From positions 122,811,166-122,875,165 of the forward strand of contig CM056576.1 in assembly GCA_029721435.1 (NCBI GenBank): a stretch of DNA of 64,000 nucleotides, written 5' to 3'. The notes under the pieces are model-generated. The model was not told where the DNA came from, made no database searches, and saw only the letters and a list, made by a program, of their open reading frames with translations. Shown one piece after another: positions 36,573 through 50,907 of this stretch; positions within the stretch are counted from its first letter, which is position 1; every line of letters begins with the position of its first letter. Made by a program: the position numbers and the translations under genes. Source of the stretch: Gymnothorax reevesii (taxonomy: Eukaryota > Chordata > Actinopteri > Anguilliformes > Muraenidae).

Positions 36573-37494
36573 GTAAGCTTGAAACATATGCTTCCTCATT
36601 GGAATTGAATGGATGACCTGAGCTGCCTGTATTGATAATATGTCCATCGTTACATTAATCATTATTTACACCTGACAGCTTTGATTTGAAGCTCGGCATT
36701 TAGTATGGACAATTGACAGATAACTAATCAATAACAGGTACACAGGTGACTGGTATCTTTGTGGTTTTATGTGCTTTGGTAAAATATAGGCTCTTATTTA
36801 TTATTTTTATTGGTGATTTTATGCTTTTATCAACCTCACATTCAAAAGTAGGGATTCCAGACATGGTTTTAATGTGCTTGAGCTCTCTGGCTCTGATGTA
36901 AACCATGCCTTCTCTAACAACGCATTACTTTCACCAAGAACGACAGGTTCCAGTTTATAGTGAACTGAGCTGAGACAAATTAGCTTGGCAGTTGAAAAAT
37001 GCAAATATTGTTTTCATCTGGTATTTAAACAGCTTTGTAATATACTTTTGCAAAAGCCTGATAGTGGGCTCGTATTTATTTTTTTAAGGGAAAGCATTCT
37101 GGAGCATACAGTTTGTGTCAGAAAGTCAATGCAGCAGGCGAGTGCAAAACACATCTGATTTTTTCTGATATAAACAACATTTTTTGTGAGAGGGTGCATT
37201 CACACACTGTGAGCTTTTGTGTTTCACAGAGCTCATTTGAACACATGATTACTTTTCACTGGATATTTCTGGAAAATTAGCGGCAGCAAATAAATGGCCT
37301 CTTTTGTGGTCACTTTGAGAACAGCGTTGTCGTGTCCATAAATGGCCTGGCTCTGCCCATGTGAAAGTCCGATTTTAAAACAAGTTCTCATCCTGAATCT
37401 CCATGTTTTGACAACCCAATGTTGCCATACAGCACAAAGGGAGTCGTTTTGCTTCATTATTTGACAGCAATACTAAATGCACTTTGGCACCACG

Positions 37495-37625
37495 TCTACT
37501 TAGATTAGATTTAGGCAGCAAAATTACTTGGCATTGTTTGGGTGTGGAAACTACCTGGTTTGATTTGGGCACTAAAACTACTTGGTTAGGTTTTGTGTTC
37601 AGGTAAGGGTTAGGGTTAGAGTTAA
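37495..37625 (-). repeat. Interspersed repeat fragment with TTAGGG-like end
   Basis: Two degenerate direct repeats of a TAGGCA-xxAAAxTACTTGG type sequence (about 37511-37532 and 37567-37590) are followed by AAGGGTTAGGGTTAGAGTTA (37605-37624). The phrase AAACTACTTGGTTAGG is one I remember from a common fish repeat. Ends and family are not resolved. Confidence 0.4.
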
Positions 37626-39531
37626 CTGCGACTTTGAGAGGCTGTCTGCCAGACAGCGCGGCTAACTCGCAAACACAATGTATCTGGGTTTGAACTCTGA
37701 CCGTTATTCTTTTTTTTTTTCGTGTCATCAGATGCTGCCACCTGTGTACTGAAGTCTCTGTAGATATCTACAGCATCCAAAAGTGACTCAGAAGGAGTAC
37801 TTTCTCTTGGCATACTGACGCCAAGGGCATCTGCCCAAATGTCAACATATTATATAATATGATTCTATATTATATATAGAATTACAGGGTTCTAACTGAC
37901 ATTTTGATCAAAACTGAGTTAACTATTGCACACATCTGGTAATAGATAGATATATCTAATGATTAAGTTTGGGTATTCAATTCATTTGTTAAATTGGGTT
38001 CAGATTAGGATTACAAAGTTCCAGTTCCCTAAGTGTACATTGAGCGGGCAAACTTTGCAAGCAAATTCCTCAAAACTTTGTAAATGTTAGTCAGAACGCT
38101 GTGATTCTAAGGTCTCAATATGATGCCCTGGGAGTGAGTGTGGGCTCCATATTATTCTGGTTGAAAAGTTAGTATATTCTTCAATGTCCAAATGAAAGTT
38201 AACAAGCTTTTTACAAAAAAAAAAAAAAAACCCTTCAAAGGGCTGCAATACAACATCCACACCTTTGACTCCATCTAATACCACGGATATAATAAATGAC
38301 TTGGCATAAATTCTCTGTATCTTTGCAAATTTCTCTCCTTAGTAATATGTGTTGTAGAAAGGTTTAGGCAAGAATAAAACTGAGCTAGCCTTAGCGAGGG
38401 GTTTGAATGGGTAACTTGGAAAGCTTTTCGAAATTCCCTCAGCTTCAAAGTGACAGGGCTTTGGAAGTGTCTTCTCGCAGCCATTCTTGATTCATCCTTG
38501 TTCAGATTCCTATCGATACATAAGAGAGAAAGCACACAGTCTTTGGTAGATTATTAAATGATTACCACATTTTCAGTGGCCATCTGGCTGCCATCAAAAA
38601 ACAGAGAGCAGGCTAAGAGCTGCTGGGGTTTCACTGTAAGTGCAGCAAAGTGCTCAGTATGGATCTTTTTTCCTGAGTTATTGTGATAGCGTTTTTGGAT
38701 AGATGGGCTCTTACACTGTTGCATGTGGAAAGCCCTTGCCCTTATAAGTACTTAATCAACAACAGTTTTATATCACGTAATGTAATTTATATATTTTAAG
38801 GTTCAGTTTTTTTTAATGCAAGGCTAGCCAGACTCAAATTATCAGCAAAATGAATTTGCTGAGCTGCTATTGATCAAGAAAAAAAATTAGGTATTTTAAT
38901 ATATTCAAAATTTTTAATGATGTCAAAATTGAGGGCTAGCTTTGAATTGAGTCCGGGGCAGGGTCTATGCAGAAGCCAAAGTACTTAGCTGAGGTTCTGT
39001 GCAGAGATTTCAGAAATATCAGAGGCAAAGCCTTCCAGCATTTTTCATTTCACAAAAAAAAAAAACTGGCCTGCAAACTACATTTTACATTACAGAGGCT
39101 TATGTGCAGCGCTGTGGTTGAATGGGTGTACCGAGGAGGAGGTGGGGGCTAGTATTAAATCAGCGAGGTCTTTATCTGAAATAAGCCATTAGACTTAGAA
39201 CATGGTGCTTCTGAGCCATCTGGAACTGTAAGCACCCTAAGTGCTGTGAACTTCTTTTTTCGAAATGTATAATGGATGGGTTGCATATGAAATATTTAGA
39301 TGTCAATAATTTTCTAAAAGGATAGGCCTCTTTTCTCTGCTATTCTTACCTTTTCACTGAAGAGCACAGTTCAGTGAAGCTTTTCTATATAGAAAAAGTG
39401 CATTGAGTGAGCACTGTAACATTTCTGGTGGTATTTTGTGAAGAAAAATGCTTCTGTGTTAAATATATGCTTTGCTTCTGTAGCTTCCGGTAACTTTTCT
39501 GGCTAGTCAATTTAGAAGAGGCAATATAGCA

Positions 39532-39777
39532 CACTGTAAAACCCTGACAAGGGTTCGTGACCACAGATCTTTTGTGGAGACTGATTGTTGCAAAAAAATT
39601 GAGTATGCCATCTTAATGATCTTGTTTTCTCAGCACTTAAAAACGTAAAAAATTACTTTACCCTACTTTCTTTGAGTTCCTTCCACACAATGCAATTAAG
39701 TTGGCCTACTCAATTTTTTTGAGGTAATCGGTTTCCACATAACATTTGAGTTCACCACACTATCAGGATTTACAGTG
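39532..39777. mobile_element. Short inverted-repeat element (MITE)
   Basis: Ends CACTGTAAAACCCTGACA (left) and CACTGTAAATCCTGATAG (inverted right) enclose 246 bases with TTGAGTTC-like motifs. I found no clear target duplication, so the superfamily is not assigned. No coding sequence. Confidence 0.5.
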
Positions 39778-40359
39778 CATACTTACCTTTGTGCTTGAAG
39801 ATATGGCAGCTTTTTTTTGCTGTTGTACCGCAAATATTTTATTAGTCACACAAAATACGCGAGAACATGACCTTGAAGATATACATCTGAATATTTTTTA
39901 GCATTTCCAATTTCACTTGAAGCCGATAAGACAATTTTGATGTGACAAAAATTTTAAAAGGTTAGAGCAATTGTAATTTCGACATTGCGAAGCTATGAAA
40001 TAAACGATTTGCTGTATAGTTCTATCATTTCTTGATATGTTTTCTTCTTATCTGAAAACTCACATTTTGGACTTTCTCCCAGAGGACTGTGGGTAGTAGA
40101 TGAAGCCGCGGTGTTAAAGTTGTATTTAATCAGCCTGACTGATTAGGTGGCTCAGGCTGTCAGGGCACTGTTCTATTGGTTGGATGTGCCCCACAGTCTG
40201 GTATCGGTTTCAGAACATTTCCAATTCCAACTCTGGCAGGCAGCCCCAGCGGCTGTAGGCAGGTCGGCAGCCACGGTAGGTAGGGAAGGCAGGGTTTCAG
40301 TCAGCCAGGCTGTGCCAGCGACCGTCCCACAATCCGGCCCATCAGGTACCCGCATATAA

Positions 40360-41100
40360 TGCCTCACGCTAATTTACATTTGCGGGAGCACAGCCCGCAG
40401 ACTGTAGCGCGATATGAAGGAGATGCTGACGCCACGTGATCGCTATCTGCCCAATCAATATGGAAAGGCAGCGGCAATGAGGACTGATGAATACAATTGG
40501 ACACTCCAAATTGGAAAGAAAAATGGGAAAAGCTTTTAAAAAGATTTAATCAAGTCTTATTCATCCACCTGCGTAAATGGCTTGTTAGTCAGACATAAGC
40601 GCGGGACATTTGCCGCGGCCGAGGCTGCTCCATGAATAAATCTCGCTGGCAAATGGAGCAGGTGCCACTGCACGTGCCAGCGGTTCACCCACAAGCCTAT
40701 ATCTCACCGTCTTTGATCCAAATCACTGCCTCCCAATTCAATTAGATCCGGCCCAGATGCATTCCGGTGGTTGTTTTTAATCAGGAACAAGCATTGCCAA
40801 AACTTCGGATCACTGGGGCCAGCGTAAATACACCTGGAGACGAGGATGGGGGGTGGGGGGGGGGGTGCGGATAGAGGGCCCGGAAAATATGTAGGGCTCC
40901 CTCCGTGGTGGTCTCTTTATGCGTTTCATGTGAATATGAACAGTCCTCCCCATCCACCTGTGTCACTCAAAAAAATTTGCATTAGCCTAATTGGGGCGCG
41001 TATCAAATACACACGCCCAGGCCTCCTCCGTTCACACCTGCCTCAGAGCCACCTTAAAAGGATCCCCAGACTTGATTTCTTTTTGATGATTGGCTAAAAT
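40360..41100. other. Repeat-free intronic block, candidate conserved element
   Basis: Unlike its surroundings, this block has balanced base composition, several CpGs and E-box-like CACGTG motifs (ACGCCACGTGATC at about 40430, GCACGTGCC at 40672). The only simple repeat is a G-rich run at 40848-40865. There is no coding frame of note. The character resembles conserved intronic enhancers, but this is inference only. Confidence 0.3.
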
Positions 41101-41445
41101 TATGCAGGCAGACCACTGCAGCCACACAAAGAGCAGGCATCAGTGCACTGATTTGCTTAAAGGAGTCCCCATTGGGATGAGAAATCCCTCGTAACTTCAG
41201 CTTCACTCATGCTCTGTCATTGACTTCACCTTCACTTTGTCTTGAACATCTTTTGGTATCTCTGTATGTGCGTGTTAAGCTGTACCTGTCAACTAGATTA
41301 CTTTTTATTTTTGTCATATATTTTCTTAATTTATTTTTATATTTCTGTTATTCATTGTCATAGTTTCACGTCATTGCTGTTCAGTTTTTTGTTTGTAATG
41401 CAATTTGTAAATTCTTTTTTAGAAAATGGCTTTAGAAATAAAGTA

Positions 41446-41486
41446 ATTATTATTATTATTATTATTATAGTAGTAGTAGTAGTAGT
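41446..41486. repeat. Compound (ATT)n/(AGT)n microsatellite
   Basis: A perfect ATT run (41446-41468) switches directly to a TAG run (41467-41486). Confidence 0.92.
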
Positions 41487-44400
41487 TAAGATACATAGTA
41501 TCTTTTTATTTTTAGTGGTGCTCTATTGAAATCAGATATATGAGAAATGCGACCACAATTAGCAAAAAACTACTTAACTCTATCTGTTGAATTGATCGAA
41601 ATAGCTAAATTTTACCCTAATAACTGCAGAGTGTATTCAAGGACTTTTTTGTACAAGGACAGTCATATATTTCTGAAGATTTGTACCCAGCTTGGTTGTG
41701 TAAGCTCCCACAGAAGCTGCACTGGTTGGTTGCTGCCTCTTGAATTTTCTGTCCAGTTTGTGCCAAGTTGGCTTGATTTTGTTTCCCTTGCTGGGAGTAC
41801 GGGAGCGTTCTTTATATTGTTTCCAATAAAGGCAAATGCACAGTGAACTGCTTTGATTATGCACTGACTTAAATGTATTTGGTTTGGCAAAGTACTCGGA
41901 GTTAGTTAAAGTGGACAGCTTTGGGAGGCGGCTTACTGGTGAAAGTTCTGTGGTCATTACTTATTCTGTCAAATAAACGGTCTCAGGCACAAGCTCTCCT
42001 TGCAGTACTGCGATTTGAATGCACATTCCTCTGTAGAGGAAATGGATGTGATAATATCATGGGATTATTTCTAGAATTAGATTTGCTGTCTTCGTGACAA
42101 GTCACTAGTTGATACTTTACACTCCTGTCAGTTATTGGCCAGTCTCTTAGTCCCTGTAGCGCTCTATGGAAGCGAACAAAGCAGAACCACAACATGGGCT
42201 CATCAAAATCAATTCTTCCTTCAGGCTGACAGATTTTTTATTTATACATTTTTTTTTTGAAGAGGCAGATAATTCAGCACCTGTGTCCGCGAAAAGAATA
42301 TAATTTCCAGAAGGAACCACACGCTTTGGCCTGATAACAGGTGTGACAAAGACAAGGTATAACATCTGTTCGAAGAGCTGCTCTGATTACTGCAGCCCAG
42401 CAGTACCTGGTGGTGGGAGAGATCCTGGAAGCCGCCTATTGCTGTTCCACTCTGCTGGGATGTACCTGGTCTCTCACTGTCCATATTGGCGTCATAGCAT
42501 CTTCATTCAGTTTTATTACCCCTCAGCCCTCAAGGCTGACGGGATATTGCTATCCTTCGTGCGGTTGGGCGGGCGGGCGTCTCCAAAAACTTCGACATCA
42601 GGCTGAGGGGTATTCCATGCATTGCACGCCTGTTTTATACTTTATATTCTTGCCATGCATCAGCGTAGGCTATCATAAGGAAATAAAATGAAAGTGTAAT
42701 ATAAAAAATAAAAGCATATGATAAAAGCATAATCGTACAGCAAAAAAAAGCATATCAATAAACTTCATATTTTAAGGAGGAATTTTGCAAGCAAACTATT
42801 CATGATGAATGAACACCTCTGTGTATGTGTATTGACCATTTGCCGACCCAGTAAGACAGTATGTACTTTGAAATGTAAAAAAAAAAAAAAGCTATTTTCT
42901 GTTTATCAACGGTTTCACAGTTTATATTCAGAAAGACCTTGCAATTATATCATGTGTATGAGCAGTACATTCAGCCAGAGAAACCTGTTGATTTGTGCGC
43001 TTTCACTTATGACCTGTCCTTGCTGCGGCCATTTCAGAAGTTTTCAAAGCGGCTATTCAATCGTCTGCTGGGAAGGTTCAGAGGAGATCGTTTTAATCAG
43101 AGCACGCAAAAGGAACTGGAGCCTGTTTACCTTGAAAGCAGCGTATAAACCTGCCTTGTTTTACCCTACTATCATTTAGTCCAGTAAGCCCAAGTAGACG
43201 GAGAACATTTTCACGGTTCGCAATTTCATCAACAAAAGCTTGTGTTTTTGGAACTGACTATATTCATGGTGTTGTAACCTGCAGAAAGCCTTTTGAGGGT
43301 AAAAGTAAATTAAAGACTCAGGGGGTTTGCTGTCTTAGCTTATATACCACTTGTTCTCAATGAAGCAGGGCTCCCAGGCTGCAGAGGGATCAGTGATCTT
43401 ACATGAGGTGCTCGCCATCAATAATGCCAGAGTTGCTGAGCCATTCATTGCATTAAGAGATGTTGACATTTGTGTGCAGAAGACGGATTATTCCTTAATG
43501 CCACGGCTACATATTATTGAGTAATGATTTATGGGTGGAAGGGACGGTGCTAGGGGAAGGAGATTAATCATTTGTTTACCCTCTCATGAGGAAGAGAACA
43601 TTGTTTTTGTCCTCACTTGGGAAGATCTTTTTGGAACTTTTGGTGCCTTTAATAACGGCCCTTTTTTTTCAGCCTGTAACTTTTCTGATCATTCATTGAT
43701 GATATTTGGACACCCTGGGCACCATAAATATTGAGCTTACATGATAACTGCGTATTTAGCTGTTAATGCCATATTCCTATTTACCACAATTCACTAAATT
43801 GTTGGTGAGACTATGACTCAGCTGTTGATGAATGGGAGTCTCAACAAAACTTTAACAGCAATTGCTTCTTGAACTTCCATTTTAATAATGAATGGCCTTT
43901 TATAATTCTTTTTTTTTCACAATGGTTTATTTTCTCTCGCAAGTTTGTTGCTACGCGTGTCCATCACCGTAGTCTCTGGAGTCGCTAACCCACAGTTCGC
44001 TCTTCCCACTGCTATTTTCCCAAAGCATTCAAACAGCTACTCCACACACATCCTGCACTGGGGAAACCTGCTGGTATAGCTGGCATCGATGAATGGCAGC
44101 CTCTCAGTTTACGGACTTGCTAGTGTGCCGTGAGCCAAGGAATGCTGTGCATTTCCTGGTGCCAGGCTGACCCTCCATCAGTATCACTATCCCCCAGTTG
44201 TGCTTCCTCAATGAACTTTCAGCCAATGGCTTGGTCAGGATTCTGTCTGTACCGTGACAGGTCTCAGTTGCTTATTCAGGTTATGCAAAATCCTTTGGAG
44301 CAAATTCTAGTAACACATGCACATCAGGGCTTTGAATTGATTCTAGTTCTTTCAACTGAAAGAATGGATTGTTTAATTCAATTTACCAATTGGTAAAATG

Positions 44401-46376
44401 GCTTCTAAATTTATGACGTTCTTTGAGGGTTTTTTTTTTGTCAGTCAGTTGGATTTCAAAGTGATTATGTGAATTGACTGGAGGGAAACCAAATACTACC
44501 CAACCTTGGAACACAATGTGTTGCTCATTTCAGGACAAAACTGGCTTGCATGAAGTGCTTCTTATCTAACTTGTTTTGAAAGTATATGTCAGTTGTGTGG
44601 AATTGGTACTACTCAGAATACTTAACTCTGTCATCCTTCAGAGCACTGATTTCAGGTCCAGCTGAATGGTTTTCGGCACTCCTTTCCTAGATTTCACTTG
44701 CTTTTTGCCCAAAGTATCCATGTTAAGACACTATTTGAAAAATCTGCAAAGGTACGTCTGTATTGTAATTTTTTGACCCAAGGAAATGGCAGCTGTATGC
44801 GTTTCACAGAGTGATTTCTTGCGTAAACTTCAGCTGAAGCTGGAAATAGTGCTGGACGGCAGCTAGCTGCAAGTAATGTGTCTCGGCGACATTCTCCTGA
44901 GGTCATTTATAGATTTATTTTTTTCTCAAGTTTATTTTTGGCGTCCAGCCTTGAGGTCTGATCCGTGTGACATAGCGCCTGTCTTTCTCTGTCTGCCAAA
45001 AAAAAAAAAGAATTGAGCACCGATTGCAGACAACGCTTTACTTTGAGGTCTGTCAGAAAAATGGTTCCAAAGGAACTACATCAGTCCATAGAGGAACACC
45101 ATCTCATACAAAGAGGCTTTTTGTGGAAAAATGAATCAATCTGGGAGCTTTCACACTTTGCACATGATAGAGGCTCCCTTGAGGGACCAAAAGTGGTTTC
45201 TTTATGGAATCGAGCCATTTTTTTTTCTCAGAAACTGACCATCCGACCTAAAAAAATCACCCTTAAGTATAAGGTCTTGTCTTACAAGTCAGACGGAGCG
45301 CAGGAACCGTATTAGACCCTCCTAAGTGATGCGCCCCGAGGTGCCACTGAAGCGCATAGAACTTCTTAAAACCTCTAACGACAGCGAGCACCAAATATTA
45401 TTCAGAGGTGCACCCTGAAATCCGTTACTCTAATATAGAGATCACTGCAGTGGGGGGTGGGACGGGGCAAATCCAGCAATTAAAAAGAAAAGGCCCGTCA
45501 CTAATTGCCCATTTAATTTGATTGGTGTGCACTGGCAAAATTGCAGGGTATTGGTGGTGAATATAGTTCAAACAGAAAGAGAGGAGAACGGGATGGGAGC
45601 TCATATATAATACATTAAAGGCTTCTTAAGAATAGGCATTCAATGCCCTTTTAATAGATATGCAGGGGGATACAAAGACAAGTAAAATCCAGTGTACAAA
45701 TTGGGCTTGAGTGTTGAGAGTATTCGCTATCAGACCTTTTAGGGTCATTGATATGCTGTGCGCTTAGCCTCTCCTGTGAAACACTTCCCCGGGGTTTATT
45801 TTAAAATGCTTAATAGCTGTTTTGGGAAAACTTTGAATAAATATCTGGCTCTAATTGCTGATATTTTACATTATAACTGGAAAATAAACTGCATCTGCAT
45901 TTTTAGACGGCAACAACAGGTGTTTTTTGTGGCTGCACTTTTTTGAAATTAGGAACGTATAAAGTCTCACTGAGTTCGAGCGTAAAGTGCTGCACTTTCC
46001 CGCCGTATTGAACGGACAGGAAAAGCCCTTTAAAGTCATCACCTCATTTCCTCAAACCCCAGTGGGTGGATCCATAAGTTTCTGGCCAGTCAGATTGATC
46101 CATTTTCAATCAATCGTACCCAGGCTGGTGGAAGAAGGTGTAGAATAGCAAACTGAAATGCTAAACAAAAACAAGTCTGGACTTACATTGGTGGATGGCC
46201 CAGCTGGGGGTGACCCAGGGACTCTGATCACGTGACGCCGAGCTCTTCACAGCAGCGTGGATGAAGGCTATCAAAATGCAGGTTACTGCCCCTTAGCCTT
46301 ATCTTTTCAGGCTTAGAATCATGATTGTGGCATGAAAACAGCAGCGCAAATGCAATCAGCATTCACACGCCGCACA

Positions 46377-46623
46377 CCCCCCCCCCCCCCCCCCCTCACC
46401 GGCCCACCCGTGTTCTCCATTGACACAAAGAGATGTTTCCCCGTGGAGCCGCTGACCTTTAAGGTGTCAACTGCAGCATCATCAATCTGCTCTGGCCTTT
46501 AAACCTGGTAATCACCAGCGGTTTCAACACGGTATATCTCTGCCATAGCAGCACCCCCCCCCCCCCCCAGATTCCGCTGCTGCCCCTCCCCCAGCATCAA
46601 CTTCAAGCCCCCCCCCGCCCCCC
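46377..46623. repeat. C-rich tract cluster
   Basis: C-runs of 19 (46377-46395), 15 (46554-46568), 9 and 6 bases (46608-46623), plus shorter runs, occur within 250 bases. The minus strand is correspondingly G-rich and could form G-quadruplexes. Such runs also expand or contract easily. Confidence 0.85.
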
Positions 46624-49600
46624 GGCGTCCTCTCTTGCACTTGTAAGCCCTAAGTGCAAGGCCCTGTGTTGATGCTATCAGTAATGGTGGAAGGCGCGGC
46701 GGGCCACAGTTTATCAGATGAGAGGACGGAAAACAGCTGCTTGGCTCTCTTCTGTGGGATTTATGACTCGGTCTGAAACTACATGCGACTCGTGGAGGGG
46801 GAAAAAAAGATGTACAGTGTACGGGCTGCCGCAGCTAAGCCGTCAGAGATGCAGAAGAACAAAGCCACTGTGCAGTGCGGTGCGGATTACTGCGGTGAGA
46901 TTTATGTCAGCGTAGCTGTGAACCTGTGGGCCATCACAACACATACAAATCACAACTTCGTTCCGTTGAATTTTGTTATCCTGTTATTGAACCCATCTGT
47001 CGAAGTAAATTTAGCTTCTCTCACTGAACACGTTAATTTTCTCCTTTGTGAGCCATCCATGTTACTGCTTAGTAAAAACGTCAGTTTTAAGCAACAAGGA
47101 ACTTGCATTTTGTGTTGATTATGGCGACCTCAGTGGACAAGAGTGGTAGTGTTTCCCAGAATGATCACTCTGTTTCCCATGAGTCCGCAGTCTCGTGTCG
47201 TAAGGATTTTGTTGTTACTTCCTTGTGCATCTTTTTTTTGAGGCAATTGCTATATTATGTATCAAAAGTTATATATAACTTATTTAGAAAACTATTTTCC
47301 TTTTTTAAACGCAATTGTTTGCAGGATGCATCACAGGAGGCAGTGTATCTATTTATGGCTGTTGTCTGGTTTTTCTTTTTTTTCATTTTGTCTTTTTGTC
47401 AGTATCAGCCACCACCTCAAAATATCATGTAAATAAAATAATCTCAAGAACGATCTCATTCTCCTTCCTTTCAGCCAGCTACCATAATACTGACTGTAAA
47501 AGTTTGCCTGGGAAAATATAAGCATTGGTTCTTCCGGTCCGTGTAAATTGTTTTGTCAAGATTTCACGAGGAATCAAGCCCAGGTACAGGGTTTAAGAAT
47601 AACTGCACAGAAATAGCCAGTCTTCTCACTGACTGTCTCACTTTGTCTCACTGTGGCGCTTTTATCTGGAATAAAACATAGTAATAACTTTGCAGGGTCT
47701 TCAAATTAATTTGCTTTTTTTGTCTGTGAGTGCTCCTAGTTCATATGCCTCTATAGTCACGATGCTGTACGGTTCAGTGGTAAGTTCTGATTAATGCTTC
47801 ATTATCAGTAATGTAATGCTTGGCACTTTCTCGTTTGCTGAGGTCAATTATGCAATTTTCATTAAGGAAAAAGTCAGTCAGTATTAATAACATTTTTACT
47901 GCATATTCAGGCATTTCTTGGATGATAAATAGCTCAAATAATTTTCATTAGGGATTTTTGATTTTCTAAGTATTGCATTAATGGTTATACATCTTGTCTT
48001 GTCATTAAAAATGATGAATTTGATTACATCTGGCAAGCATGAATCATTTAAGTCTCGGTCACAGAACGTGTTCATAACTGGAATCTATTGTGAAATGCTG
48101 AGCTCCTCTTTAATCCACGGACACGTGTTCTGCGGTCAGATACCAAGGGAGAACCAGGTTTTTCCTGGAAATCCGGGACCTTTCAGGGCGAATTCAGTCT
48201 TCAACTGCACGATGATCAAAACACTTTTCGAGGAAATTGTGCTTTAAGTGAGCAATTGTCTGTCTGGGGATGTCTTGACAAAAGGTCAGGTTCAGAAACA
48301 TTTGAGCGAAAGTCCGCAAGCCACTGCTGCCCCATAATGCCTGCTGATTTAACCCGGTGAAGAGAAGAGCGTCAGCATTCTTTGTGGGAATGGTATGTGA
48401 CATCATCAGTGTCATACAGTTCACGTATCATCGAGCGCTGGGATTTGGAAAGAAATCTTTTAAATTTTTTTTTACCATATTAATATGAATGGCATGCAGC
48501 ACAAGTGCAAGACATAAAATTGAATCTCTCGACTTTTTTCTTTTATGCTCACTGCAGTTCTTATCTCCATTTTGTCAGGTGTATATACGTTTAAAAAACA
48601 CTGGAAACTAAACCGCAGGATGCTGTACACTTTATGCACACACACCTTTGGAGCAGAACCCTTCCAGAAGTGTTTCAGTGTCGTACCAGGTCATGATTCA
48701 GGAGAACGCTAACCTGTGGTATGCGGTAAACCGGCTACCCGAGGAAGTGGTTTGAAGGAGGGAGCAGAGGAGACACCAATTAGTTGGTTCCTGGATCGAG
48801 GGTCCTTGTTAATTCAGATCACACTCGACCCTTAATCAGTGATGGTCCTCCAGCCTTCCAGGATAACACATCAGACCCATTAGTTGAACATGACATGCAG
48901 GGCTGCTCTGTTTCCATCTTTGCTCTGGGGCGTACAGGATCAGGGAGCCTGAGATCATACCCCCTTATATCGGGGAAAAAAGTTATAACGAGTCTCGAGT
49001 TGTCAGACTCTGACTTAATTGGGACAGAGGGCACAGAGGAGGAGGGGATTATGTCCTACATGCCGTACCATGGATGGTCAGTGTGAAAGCCAATTACGAC
49101 TCGTCAAAACTGAATCAAAACTTTGACTCACCTCCTAATTGCTAATTAAAGAATACCAAGCATGCAAGCCTTTTCTGTGTTGGACAGAGACAATTAACGT
49201 ATTTGGATTTGCCACCCTCTGACAGGTTACGTTTTGCCAAGAAAGATCGGAATCCTTTACTACACAGTAGGTGCCGCTTCTGATAGAGGTTCTTTGCCCT
49301 TCCATTCCGCATACTCCTGCTTTATGAACGGGACACTGATCCAGCCCTTAGCGCAAGGCTAACACTTGTTGTCACGAACAAAGGTGTTTGGTGTCTGGGG
49401 GCCTCAGGCTGACTGCGCATTCGAAATGTACCCTTGATGCTCTCTTGGGTGTCAGAGGTCGGGTGTGGGAGGTTCTCGAGAGTGTGAACAGAGTTAAAAG
49501 TACATGTTTCAACAGCCCAGATGACATTTTTGTCACCTTGCTTCAGGGACAACCTCTTGACTTTTTCTGACAAAGGGGTCAAGCAACAATGTGCTGAGAA

Positions 49601-50662
49601 AGGACCACACAGTTATAGGCGGACAGAAGAAAATGCCTAAGCTGTTTGCTCGGTTGAGGAGACCAGGGAGGGAGAATGGCATGATAAATACAGACATAAA
49701 TAGGGATTTTATTCCGGGATGGGACCTTTAAAGCGTGACTATCACTAAAGTCTGGCTCACATCAAAGGATAATTTGCCTAATTTTGGGTCTGATTCCCGA
49801 CTTTCGACATTCTTGGACAAAGCTCAATTTTGTAAATGACTCCACTAATTACCTTTCCCAATTCTCCTGCAGCGTGAGGTTCGTTAAGCATGTATTTGTC
49901 TGGGCAGCACCAATTTCAGGTCAGAAATATTAGAGATATTCAATATCTGCGATTTGATATTGGGTGGTGCGGAGTCCACATCGTTAAGTGAGCGTGCCCT
50001 CCACACACCAGAGGACCAAAGAACTATGAAATGCCTGAATTTATGTCAATATATTTGGTGTTTCTCTCTTTTAAACATTGGTTAAAATTTCAACAATCTG
50101 CTGGTGTGAGCCAGGCTTCAGGTGTCTGGCAATTGAAAAGCCTTGGATTTTCTACCGAGCCACAGTGCGTCCAGTTCCTTACACTCTTGTGGCGTGGTCA
50201 AACGAGCAAAGCTCAAGATTCCTAGCCTCCCACAGAGGACCCAGGACTAATAATGAGTGTTCTTATTTCAATAAATTGGCTTCACAAAGATCAGTAATTT
50301 GCTTTTTGCAGCAAACCTCTGGCTGTTCTCAGTAAGAATTGATTAATTGTTTAGTTCCTGCGCAAAACGAAAAGTAGAGCAAACATTTATGATAACGTTT
50401 CCTTTAAGTGCATAATCCTGGGCTGCGTTCAGTATTCTTTTTTGCTTAGGAAAGTTTCTAACTTCTTAAAAATGACCAGGAATTATTTACCTGGCAGCTG
50501 TGGTAAATGCTGTTTAAATTCTCTAAATGATGAGGTAAGGTGCTTTAATGTTTCCTAACTTATCTCCTTTAGCTGAAGGTATACAGGACCATTTTTTATG
50601 AAAAGAAAAGAGATAACACCATCCCACAACACCTTGCGGTGACAATATTTAAAGTGACACAC

Positions 50663-50696
50663 CATCATCATCATCATCATCATCACCATCACCATC
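50663..50696. repeat. (CAT)n microsatellite
   Basis: Trinucleotide array CATCAT with a few CAC interruptions. A 144-codon minus-strand ORF across it, with a poly-Met run, is an artefact of this repeat. Confidence 0.92.
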
Positions 50697-50907
50697 CGGC
50701 CATTCACGAAAAACAAACGAACATGAGAGGCACGGGACTCATGATTATGTTGCCTAGTGTACATGCAGGCGGATTCTCGTAGCACCATGGTTGCCTCTCC
50801 CTTACTTCTTATGAATTCTCTTTCACATTCTACCTTTACTTTATGATGTTTTCCATCAAGGTTAAAGGGAAATGGTGAGGAATTACATGATAGAACGTAT
50901 GTTTTTA

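Noticed and set aside
37605..37624. Interstitial telomere repeat
   Set aside because: Only about two TTAGGG-like units are present, and they fall inside a fish repeat fragment. Too short to signal a chromosome fusion.
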